64,000 nucleotides of DNA from Agarilytica sp045430285 (GTDB lineage Bacteria; Pseudomonadota; Gammaproteobacteria; Pseudomonadales; Cellvibrionaceae), in the NCBI GenBank assembly GCA_045430285.1, contig JAILXV010000002.1, positions 558,001 through 622,000 of the forward strand. The letters run 5' to 3'. Positions within the stretch are counted from its first letter, which is position 1. Each line of letters opens with the position of its first letter. Below, piece after piece: positions 8,179 to 15,845 of this stretch. The notes beneath the pieces are model-generated. The model saw only the letters and a list, made by a program, of their open reading frames with translations, did no database searches and was not told the origin of the DNA. Both the position numbers and the translations under genes were made by a program.

Positions 8179-10278
8179 ATGTCAACGACGAGCAATAGCG
8201 CAACAAGACTTCTTATACTTAATGACTCACGGTCAGAGGCAGAACGCCTCATCAGTATGCTACACAACGCAGGTCGCCCTGTGCGCGCTCAACATATAGA
8301 AAGCTCAGAGGCATTAAGTAAACTCTTACAAGAAAAAATCTGGGACCTTATGATTGGTCTCGACACCACAACAAGCGTACCGACATCAGAAGCGCTAAAG
8401 CTCATAAAACGCTTTAATAAAGACGTGCCCCTAATTCTGTTGACAGACAGAGAGGGTACGCAACCCGTCGTCGAAGGCATGAAATTAGGCGCAGCGGACG
8501 TCGTCACCCTAGATGAAGATCAACATCTACTCTATGTCATCCAGCGCGAACTTCATAACCGAACAGAGCGCGAAAAGCGTCGCTTTTCAGAACGCCGCTT
8601 TAATGAAATCTCACGTAGAAACCAGCAACTACTAGACAGCTCGCGAGACGCCATCGCCTTTGTTCAAGATGGCATGTTTCTCTATGCAAACGACTCATTT
8701 TCTGAGCTGTTAGCGTATGAATCCCGCGATGATCTTGAGTGTATGCCGGTTATCGACATTGTTAATGAAAAACACCAAGACAGTGTCAAAAAATTTCTTA
8801 AAGATTTTATGATCAAAGGCAGTGACGTTGACGCCACTGAGCTTAAATTTACAGCCGTGCTCCACGACGACAGTGATAAACCTTTAAAAATCGAAGTACG
8901 GAAATCCAACTACGAAGAAGAGGCCTGTATTCAATTCGTGGTCCGAGCGAAATCCGTAGACAGCGAAGAGCTCGAAGCACAACTAGAAGAAATTAAAAAC
9001 AAGGATATCGCGAGCGGGTTATTCAACAAAAACTATTTAATCGAAATCCTTGAAAAAACCGTTGATGCGGCCGTTAACAAACAATACAACAGCGCGCTAT
9101 TTCATATTGGCGTAGACAACTTTTTAGAAACCGTCCAACAAAAGTTAGGGCTATCGTCTGTCGATGCAGTCATTGGCTCCATCGCTGAATATACAAGCTC
9201 GTTGGCGAAAAAAGGAGAAACGCTTTGCCGCTTTAGTGAGGACAGCCTTATCCTCATCGTGCCTAAAGCGAGCGCAACGCAAGCATTAGAACGCGCCGAA
9301 AAATTCTGCCAAGAATTACGTGATCATATTGTCGATATCGAAGGGTCGACAATACAGTTCAACTACCACATTGGTATTGCGCTTGTCGCAGAAACAACCG
9401 CAAACAGTGACATACCTATCGACCATGCCGTAAAAGCACTGGAACTCGTTCGTAACTCAGCAAAACAAGACGGTGCCATTCTGGCAAAGATTTACGAACC
9501 TGCAGCAAAAAAACAGACAAAAAAAGATATCGAGTCAATGGTGCAAGAAGCGCTCGACTCAGGAAAATTCAAACTCCTTTTTCAGCCCATTCTCAGCTTA
9601 CGCGGCTCAAACAAAGAACACTACGAAGTGCTGATGCGCATGGTTGACGATGAGGGCAACGAAATTTCGCCCAATGACTTCCTCTCTACCGCCGCAAAAA
9701 TAGGTGCGACCACAAAATTGGATCGTTGGGTTATTTTGGAATCCATCAAAATTTTGTCGGAGCATCGTTCAAAAGGTCACAATACTCACCTCATTGTAAA
9801 CCTCAGCAGAGAATCCATGTTAGATGCAACGCTCCCACCATGGCTGGGGGTCGCATTTAAAGCAGCAAAACTACCTGCAGATTCAGTGATATTCCAATTA
9901 CAAGAAATTGATATTAATGATCATCTCAATGTAGCAAGTGAATTTACAAAGCAGATCAAAGGAATTGGCTGTGAATGCAGCATCAGTCATTTCGGCTGCG
10001 CACTGAACCCATTTAACGCGCTAAAAAATATAGAAACATCCTACGTCAAAGTTGACGGTTCATTTACGCAGGATTTACAAAGTAATTCTGATGAAGAAAA
10101 TTCATTAAACGAGTTGGTGAGCGAACTTCATCAAAGCGACAAAATCACCGTGGTGCCCTTCGTAGAAAATGCGGGAGTCCTGTCGAAACTATGGCAATCC
10201 GGCGTCCACTATATTCAAGGGTATTACCTGCAAGAACCCTCGGACAATATGGATTACGATTTTGATATGGAAAGCTAG
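8179..10278 (+). CDS. fimX: FimX-like REC-PAS-GGDEF-EAL protein, degenerate motifs
   Basis: 699 residues; P. aeruginosa FimX has 691 and the same domain order. There is a REC-like domain (about 8-130) without a clear phospho-acceptor Asp or conserved Lys, then a PAS domain (about 150-265). The GGDEF domain (about 280-430) has its signature replaced by SEDSL (353-357). The EAL domain (about 455-690) has EVL at 483-485 in place of EAL, as in FimX. FimX is known to act as a c-di-GMP receptor controlling type IV pilus assembly at the pole, with little or no enzyme activity. The lost catalytic motifs suggest the same here. No clear ribosome-binding site is visible. It converges on the SARP-type gene. 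Confidence 0.8.
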   Translation: MSTTSNSATRLLILNDSRSEAERLISMLHNAGRPVRAQHIESSEALSKLLQEKIWDLMIGLDTTTSVPTSEALKLIKRFNKDVPLILLTDREGTQPVVEGMKLGAADVVTLDEDQHLLYVIQRELHNRTEREKRRFSERRFNEISRRNQQLLDSSRDAIAFVQDGMFLYANDSFSELLAYESRDDLECMPVIDIVNEKHQDSVKKFLKDFMIKGSDVDATELKFTAVLHDDSDKPLKIEVRKSNYEEEACIQFVVRAKSVDSEELEAQLEEIKNKDIASGLFNKNYLIEILEKTVDAAVNKQYNSALFHIGVDNFLETVQQKLGLSSVDAVIGSIAEYTSSLAKKGETLCRFSEDSLILIVPKASATQALERAEKFCQELRDHIVDIEGSTIQFNYHIGIALVAETTANSDIPIDHAVKALELVRNSAKQDGAILAKIYEPAAKKQTKKDIESMVQEALDSGKFKLLFQPILSLRGSNKEHYEVLMRMVDDEGNEISPNDFLSTAAKIGATTKLDRWVILESIKILSEHRSKGHNTHLIVNLSRESMLDATLPPWLGVAFKAAKLPADSVIFQLQEIDINDHLNVASEFTKQIKGIGCECSISHFGCALNPFNALKNIETSYVKVDGSFTQDLQSNSDEENSLNELVSELHQSDKITVVPFVENAGVLSKLWQSGVHYIQGYYLQEPSDNMDYDFDMES

Positions 10279-10321
10279 AACAGCGTTTCATATTACGTTG
10301 ATGTAAAACCTTCCCCCGCCC

Positions 10322-11710
10322 CTAGACAGCCTCCTTATGAGCGGGGGGCTGTTCACATTCACACTCATACTGCAAAAGAAAATAAAATCGCTCGGCAAGC
10401 TTGCTGTCCATCGCTGGATTACGCCTGCGCTGGCACGAAAACTGATGCCTCAAACCATGGTAAGTAGCGTCCGATAAAGCACACTCACCAGGGGAGGCAA
10501 TATGGCGAAGGAAGTCAGCTTGGGTCACAGGCTCGCCTATCAAATGGGGTAACGCTGCGCCTTCATAACTCACAACAAGCACGTCGCCACTGCACAGCGC
10601 AGATGTCACAGACTTGCCTACACGACTCTTATGATAAATTTTCCTTAATGCCATCGCCGCGCGCGCCGCTAAAATTTCCGAATTTTCCTGAACTGCGGGA
10701 TAGCCAAAACATATCGAGCATTCGTCACCACTGATCGCATAAGGGAAACCCCCGTATCGACTCGCAACAGTGCGACAGGTTTCCGCGAACTCGCGAACAG
10801 CTTCGATGATTTTGTCCGGTCGGGTAGTTATGGTGAGGTCGATACTGCACGACAAAATCGTCACTCGGCGGCTGTCATGCTCTGTACCACAGGCGTCGAC
10901 TGAGTGGCTATTTTTAGTTTCAACGCCATCATTTTTCGCGGTATTCGTATGAATATAATCAAACAAACTTTGCGCTTCAGGCGAGGGCTCAACCCCCAAC
11001 TCATCCCGCAACATCGCGCGACAACTATCAATCTGAGCAAGCGCAACAACGTCCTGCCCACTTTCAAACAATAGGCGGATTAACAATCGTCTAGGAGCTT
11101 CCGCCCAACGCTCAATACTTACCAACTTATATGCGGTGTTGAGCGCTTCCGCACCATCGCCTTCTTTTTCGTAGTAACGGCTGAGCTGCTCGACTACAGC
11201 AATGGCTTTGTATTTGAGTGACTCAGCAATTGTTTGACGCCACTCGTTAAAATGATCACTGTGTACCGCCTGAAAATGCTCAAGAAAATGCCCTCGGTAA
11301 AGCTCTGCCGACTCTTGCATCCACCCCAAGGATTCGACAGTAATCGCTTTACCGTCATTTTGCTGATAAGCACAGATCGCAAATTTGAACGCTTCGCTGT
11401 CGCACCAAAAATCTGACAAGGGATTGAACTGAATATCAGTGCGTGTGGCTAAGATATATTGCTCGGGGCTTTCCCTATCACCCAGGGCTAAACGCAAACG
11501 AGAGATCGCTTGACGGAGGTTTTGTTTTGCCAGATCTCTAGGATCATCAGGCCAGAGCATTTCGGAAAGTTTTTCCCGAGAATGCTTACGATGCGACTCA
11601 ATCACCAGAAACGCCAGAAGCGCCCTCGCTTGACTATAGAGCCCATCAACTTTCACATCGTCCAGATAAATCTCATATGGACCATGCAGATATATAGACA
11701 ATCGCGCCAT
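10322..11710 (-). CDS. SARP/BTAD transcriptional regulator with cyclase-like C-terminal domain
   Basis: 462 residues. The N-terminal winged helix (about 1-100, 'REKLSEMLWPDDPRDLAKQN', 'LRQAISRLRLALGD') is of the OmpR/SARP type and is followed by a bacterial transcriptional activator domain (about 105-250). Residues about 285-445 resemble class III nucleotide cyclases ('RRVTILSC', 'SRYGGFPYAISGDECSICFG'). The position of the first metal-binding Asp reads Ser (TILSCS instead of TVLxCD), while the GD of the second is kept, so catalysis is doubtful and the domain may only bind a ligand. It stands alone between fimX and a depolymerase gene. Targets unknown. Confidence 0.7.
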   Translation of the reverse strand: MARLSIYLHGPYEIYLDDVKVDGLYSQARALLAFLVIESHRKHSREKLSEMLWPDDPRDLAKQNLRQAISRLRLALGDRESPEQYILATRTDIQFNPLSDFWCDSEAFKFAICAYQQNDGKAITVESLGWMQESAELYRGHFLEHFQAVHSDHFNEWRQTIAESLKYKAIAVVEQLSRYYEKEGDGAEALNTAYKLVSIERWAEAPRRLLIRLLFESGQDVVALAQIDSCRAMLRDELGVEPSPEAQSLFDYIHTNTAKNDGVETKNSHSVDACGTEHDSRRVTILSCSIDLTITTRPDKIIEAVREFAETCRTVASRYGGFPYAISGDECSICFGYPAVQENSEILAARAAMALRKIYHKSRVGKSVTSALCSGDVLVVSYEGAALPHLIGEPVTQADFLRHIASPGECALSDATYHGLRHQFSCQRRRNPAMDSKLAERFYFLLQYECECEQPPAHKEAV

Positions 11711-11986
11711 TTATTATATGTCCGTTCAAATTCCTCGCACAGAATTGTCGGTGCTGTACGTATTGGAAGGACGGTTATTGCACGGATTCACACCTAAGTG
11801 ACAACAGAATACGCATACCCAATATGTTCATTTGCTACGCAGATGCCTTAAAAGCATCAATGTATAGCTGTACTGCGGATCTCACTATAAAGCACCAGGT
11901 TGCCGCCAAAGATTCAGCAACTCACGGCACAAAATGACATCAGGAACATCTAAGTATATTTTTTAACCAAATTAAAAGCAAGAATG
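11711..11986. other. Intergenic region upstream of the SARP gene
   Basis: About 280 bases with no supported gene, presumably carrying the SARP promoter. I see no clear operator. The hairpin pair that follows belongs to the 3' end of the depolymerase gene. Confidence 0.4.
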
Positions 11987-12062
11987 GGCAGATTGAACAC
12001 TTATCTGTTCAACCTGCCTTGACGAAGCGGGTTTTCCTAACGCTTCAACCGAAGGAAAACCC
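11987..12062 (-). terminator. Double hairpin after the type 2 depolymerase gene
   Basis: Two inverted repeats lie in tandem just after the stop at 12078. The first is GGGTTTTCCT/AGGAAAACCC (12029-12038 and 12053-12062, perfect 10 bp). The second is GGCAGATTGAACA/TGTTCAACCTGCC (11987-11999 and 12006-12018, 13 bp with one wobble, 6-base loop). There is no immediate U-run, only U-rich sequence further on. GAAGCG (12024-12029) can also pair with CGCTTC (12041-12046), excluding the first stem. Probably a transcription end or mRNA-stabilising structure. Confidence 0.5.
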
Positions 12063-12077
12063 TAACCGAGGTGATAA

Positions 12078-13337
12078 CTAGGGGCAGCTGCCTAGCTCGT
12101 AGTGACCCGAAGAGGTCTCAGCAAGCGTTGTGTAGGTATAGGTATTTTTGAGTCCCATATTGTCACCACTGCCCGCTGCACACGCATACCAATAACTGCA
12201 TGTCGTCGCTCGTCCTGCGCTAACATGACTCCAGTTACTAGCGTAATGCTCGGTACAGTTTCCACCAGGTGGGGGTGTAGGTGTCGGAGTAGGATTACCT
12301 GTAGGGGTGGGTGTTGGGTTACCGGTTGAGCCACCCGCAACATGGTCAATCAAGTCTTTTAAGAATGTCATTTGCGAACCTGATTTCACGTGGTACTCAC
12401 CACCTGCAATCAAATCAGCATAACCCCACCAATCCCAACACTGGTTAGTAGCGCTAAGACTTGTTTGAGGGTAAAGCACGATAATATCGTTTGACTCAGC
12501 CCATTGATTGTAGCCTGTATGCATTGCGTATTCGTTTCCAACCTTATTTTTATTTTGAACACAGCCGTGCAGAACTACGTGTAACTTACAGGTATTTCCT
12601 GCATCACAAGAATCTGGCACATAAATATAACCATCGTTGTGAAGATAAAACGAGCTGTGGAACGCAGATTGGTCAAAATCTTTCAGGTTACTACTGACAG
12701 TGCTTGCGCGTGCATTTAAGCCGCCGTATATATGACTTAAGATTTCTCCTGCGGCATCATAGTTACAATCGTTGATGTACGGATCTCCCTTATAGCCACA
12801 CGAACTACCGTGATCCTGCGTCGGCATTGCATGCTCGGCGCCAATTGTGTTTCTCACATAGGTGATATTCGAGCTGTTCGTAAAGAACTCATAGAAATCA
12901 CGTAAACGATCTGAGTCAGTAGTATTCACAACAGAATCGTTTGCCCCAGTAAAGATCCAAACTTTATCGCCATTCATATTGGACGTAGCATCGATTTTAC
13001 CCTGGGAAGCAAAGGTATTTGCTTTATCTTTAAAGTAGGAACCACTTGGGATGCTTCCGCCTTGCGCCGCGGCCATACAACGACCTGTAGCGTTTCCTTG
13101 AGTGCCTTCGGCACAGTAGTAAACACCACCGGCAACCGAACCGACACCCATAAAAGTGTTTGAGTAAGAGACGTGCATCTGCACAGCCATAAAGCCGCCA
13201 GACGATAAGCCTGAAATAGAAATTTCACTTGTATCGATATTATAACTTTCTAATGCTGGAGCAGCCGACGTAGACAAAGACGATAGCGCTAGAGTAGCCG
13301 TTACCGCGAGTCCGGATAGTTTTTTTATAGCTTTCAT
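12078..13337 (-). CDS. Secreted PHB depolymerase family esterase, type 2 (circularly permuted) catalytic domain
   Basis: 419 residues. The signal peptide ends near STSAAPA. The lipase box GLSSG (nucleophile S45) comes right after it, while the oxyanion segment 'LHVVLHGC' and 'CWDWWGYAD' come about 215 residues later. That order is typical of type 2 extracellular PHB depolymerases and is permuted relative to the other two depolymerases in this window. A short PTPTP linker leads to a Cys-containing C-terminal domain of about 58 residues ('HYASNWSHVSAGRA', 'ACAAGSGDNMGL'), likely for substrate binding. The ATG at 13337 has GGAGGAA about 8 bases upstream; the longer frame to 13454 has no signal peptide. 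It probably hydrolyses poly(3-hydroxybutyrate) or a related polyester outside the cell. Confidence 0.8.
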   Translation of the reverse strand: MKAIKKLSGLAVTATLALSSLSTSAAPALESYNIDTSEISISGLSSGGFMAVQMHVSYSNTFMGVGSVAGGVYYCAEGTQGNATGRCMAAAQGGSIPSGSYFKDKANTFASQGKIDATSNMNGDKVWIFTGANDSVVNTTDSDRLRDFYEFFTNSSNITYVRNTIGAEHAMPTQDHGSSCGYKGDPYINDCNYDAAGEILSHIYGGLNARASTVSSNLKDFDQSAFHSSFYLHNDGYIYVPDSCDAGNTCKLHVVLHGCVQNKNKVGNEYAMHTGYNQWAESNDIIVLYPQTSLSATNQCWDWWGYADLIAGGEYHVKSGSQMTFLKDLIDHVAGGSTGNPTPTPTGNPTPTPTPPPGGNCTEHYASNWSHVSAGRATTCSYWYACAAGSGDNMGLKNTYTYTTLAETSSGHYELGSCP

Positions 13338-14004
13338 TATTATATTCCTCCGGGAATTTATTATTAAACGACTTCCCTTATTTCTGAAGCTAGGGAATTC
13401 GTCCGCTTTTAACCGTACCTGGAAATGACTCTCCTTGAGTGAAAACTTTTGCATTAATCCAATCCTATGGCCTCATGCAGAAGTTAACCCACAGTAAACG
13501 GTCACCATGAACTCACCGTGAATAGAAAAGAAACAAAACAGGCATTACAAACCCCAACAACCACAGAAAAAAATATAAATACGACCCGTTTATCCGCCCT
13601 AAACCGATTGATTTTAGAATAATCGCTATAATCGAAATATAAACCACAAAAAATTTAATAGTTAACATGACAAGCCCGCATTTAAAGCGACATGCCGCAT
13701 CGCGGCATACATTAGATCAATAGTGCACATTTTTAATTTTTATAATGAAATCACCATATTTGCGCTTGCAGCATAGAAAACGCTATTGAATACGGTGAGA
13801 CATAACACTCAAATAGATATCACAACAGTGCGCTAGTCGGGAAAAACTCACTAGGACCATCACAAGATATGACGTTTAAGGTGGTTTTGTAAAAAAGAAA
13901 ACTTAATAGAAAATTAAGTTTATTTATTCTGTTAAGCGTTTTTATTTTAATAAGATATGATGCTAGACAAGAAATCGGCTAATGGTAGTCTGGCAAAAAA
14001 CTCG
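13338..14004. other. AT-rich intergenic region
   Basis: About 670 bases between a depolymerase promoter and the end of the ParA-like gene. I see no supported gene. A short perfect palindrome ATGCCGC/GCGGCAT (13692-13708, loop of 3) could be an operator, but nothing else supports this. Confidence 0.4.
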
Positions 14005-14634
14005 CTATCCGATCTCGTTAGACAATAGCCATTCGATAAGGGGCTGCCATTGTTCTTTATCATGGCGTGTTTGACTATTAGGTAAATCAAAAATTGAAAG
14101 CCCAACATCCATAACACGAACATAGTTTTGAGTGTCGCGAAGAACCGTAACAATAGGCAGATTTAAACGAGACAAAAATTCTTTTAGCACTTTAAAGTAG
14201 CGCGTGTTAGCGCGCACTCGATTCGCAATCAACCCGACTTGAATACCACACTCCAAAACACCGGAGCGATGTAAATCCATAACAAAACGTAAACACGCCT
14301 TAATATCATTGGGTGACGACAACACGGGGATTAATACCTTATCGCCCTTGTGTAAAATATTTTGCACATTCTCCAATGTCCACGCCGCCGGCATATCATG
14401 AATCACCCAGTCCGCATCTGAAAAATCAATTTCTGCATCAACACGAGCAACAATAGCGCGAATTTCGGCGCGAGTTTTTGGCCGCACGGATAACCAATCG
14501 CTGCTACATTTCAATGCGTCATGATCAACGAGCAGAACATTTTTTTTCTGGTTTGCAAAATAGCCCGCCAATTGCGTAGAGATGGTTGTTTTACCACAAC
14601 CACCCTTTGGATTAGCCACGAACACTTGTTCCAT
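14005..14634 (-). CDS. Orphan ParA/MinD-like ATPase
   Basis: 209 residues. The deviant Walker A motif KGGCGKTT sits at residues 10-17, 'NVLLVDHDALKCSSDW' is the Walker A' region, and 'DWVIHDMPAAW' fits Walker B. This is the core of the ParA family, which positions DNA or protein complexes on the nucleoid or pole. No parB, parS-like cluster or chemotaxis or flagellar partner is next to it. It is much shorter than chromosomal ParA (about 260) and lacks an N-terminal HTH, as in small orphan ParA-like positioning proteins. It lies 132 bases beyond the cbb3 assembly operon on the same strand. Cargo unknown. Confidence 0.75.
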   Translation of the reverse strand: MEQVFVANPKGGCGKTTISTQLAGYFANQKKNVLLVDHDALKCSSDWLSVRPKTRAEIRAIVARVDAEIDFSDADWVIHDMPAAWTLENVQNILHKGDKVLIPVLSSPNDIKACLRFVMDLHRSGVLECGIQVGLIANRVRANTRYFKVLKEFLSRLNLPIVTVLRDTQNYVRVMDVGLSIFDLPNSQTRHDKEQWQPLIEWLLSNEIG

Positions 14635-14766
14635 GCTTTACCCTAAAATCCACTATTTTTATTGTAATTAAACAGCCACTAAACCCGATCTTATAAATAT
14701 GCTCACGAGCTAGTCACATTCTATAGCTGAGCTATTTTTTGAAGGTCATAACACCCGAGAAATCAT

Positions 14767-15558
14767 TCAATGGTGATGATGCGCGCCATCGGCGGCACTA
14801 TCGGAATCTGGCATTTCTTCAGTATAGCTGGAACTTGGATGATGATTCATATGTTCTGAAGCACTCTCACCGTGAACATGACCGCTGTGCAAAAAAGCAA
14901 TAAAGAGCGTCCACACACCAAAGACAATGACGCTCAAACCCATGAGAATACGAAGGGATTTTAGTTGAAGATAAGCTTTAAGCTTCTCCCCCGCCACACC
15001 GCCCATTACAACTGCAGGCAAGGTGCCACAACCAAACCCCAGCATTACACTGGCCGAGGCCCACGGATCGGCCTGAGACAAAGCCAATGCAAGCGCGGAA
15101 TACACTAAACCACAGGGCAACCACCCCCACAAAAACCCCAGTGAAAATGCCGCAGGTAACGATTCGACCGGAAGTATCCTATTTCCAATAGGTTGAATCA
15201 CGGACCACACCCTGGCACCAAGCGTCTCTAATGTCCCAAGCACCTTCCACCAGCCCGCGATATAAAAGCCCATTAATATCAACATCACGCCCGCAAGTAC
15301 ACGTAAAACCGGCATTGATGTGACGTGAGAAAATGCCTCATCAGCACCCAAGCCAATTGCGCCGACAAGCACACCTAGCACCACATAGCTGGTGATTCGC
15401 CCAAGATTGTAAGTCAGAATAATGATAAGTCTTCTCATGGATGAAGCGTCTGGTATCGCGAACGACAACGCCGCAACGATTCCACCACACATCCCCAAAC
15501 AATGCCCTGCCCCCATCAAGCCCACAACGAAAGCGGATAAAAATAATGTGAGAGACAT
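14767..15558 (-). CDS. Sulfite exporter TauE/SafE-like (DsbD_2) membrane protein with His-rich tail
   Basis: 263 residues with about six membrane segments. 'GAGHCLGMCGGIVAALSFA' at residues 16-34 is the signature of the DsbD-type transmembrane family that follows ccoS in many gammaproteobacteria. The C-terminal 35 residues carry nine His ('HSGHVHGES', 'EHMNHH' and a terminal HHHH), suggesting copper or other metal binding. It lies 8 bases after ccoS, so it is probably in the ccoGHIS operon. The likely role is in copper or thiol handling for cbb3 oxidase assembly; this is inferred from context. Confidence 0.8.
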   Translation of the reverse strand: MSLTLFLSAFVVGLMGAGHCLGMCGGIVAALSFAIPDASSMRRLIIILTYNLGRITSYVVLGVLVGAIGLGADEAFSHVTSMPVLRVLAGVMLILMGFYIAGWWKVLGTLETLGARVWSVIQPIGNRILPVESLPAAFSLGFLWGWLPCGLVYSALALALSQADPWASASVMLGFGCGTLPAVVMGGVAGEKLKAYLQLKSLRILMGLSVIVFGVWTLFIAFLHSGHVHGESASEHMNHHPSSSYTEEMPDSDSAADGAHHHH

Positions 15559-15566
15559 ATCCGGCC

Positions 15567-15812
15567 TTAGCCCCTTTTGACCAGGTCGTCGGCTAACTTA
15601 TCGACCTTGCCTGCGGATTCACTTGTAGACAACAGGTCTGCATTAGACGGCTTCGTCGGTGCTTTATCGGACTTCGCGTCATCAAAAAGAATACGTTTAC
15701 CTTCTGTATCCAAATCCTCGAACTGGCCCGACTTTACCGCCCAGATAAATACACGCACCGCAATCGCAACAAGTACGAGAGCAATTGGAATTAAAATAAA
15801 TAAACTATTCAA
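15567..15812 (-). CDS. ccoS: cbb3 oxidase assembly protein CcoS
   Basis: 81 residues: one N-terminal transmembrane helix ('LFILIPIALVLVAIAVRVFIWAV'), then the typical 'SGQFEDLDTEGKRILFDD'. CcoS is needed for cofactor insertion into cbb3 oxidase. The start is a TTG at 15812, chosen because it gives the family N-terminus (MxSLxILIPIAL). The tail after residue 50 is longer and more polar than in many homologues. It sits between ccoI and the TauE-like gene. Confidence 0.9.
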   Translation of the reverse strand: MNSLFILIPIALVLVAIAVRVFIWAVKSGQFEDLDTEGKRILFDDAKSDKAPTKPSNADLLSTSESAGKVDKLADDLVKRG

Positions 15813-15845
15813 AACTAGACAACCCTAATAAGAACTCAACGGCGA

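Noticed and set aside
12102..12329. Frames opposite and beside the PTP linker of the type 2 depolymerase
   Set aside because: Produced by the repetitive linker and Cys-rich tail; no independent support.
13947..14153. Minus-strand frame overlapping the end of the ParA-like gene
   Set aside because: Out-of-frame shadow of the ATPase gene, no family match.
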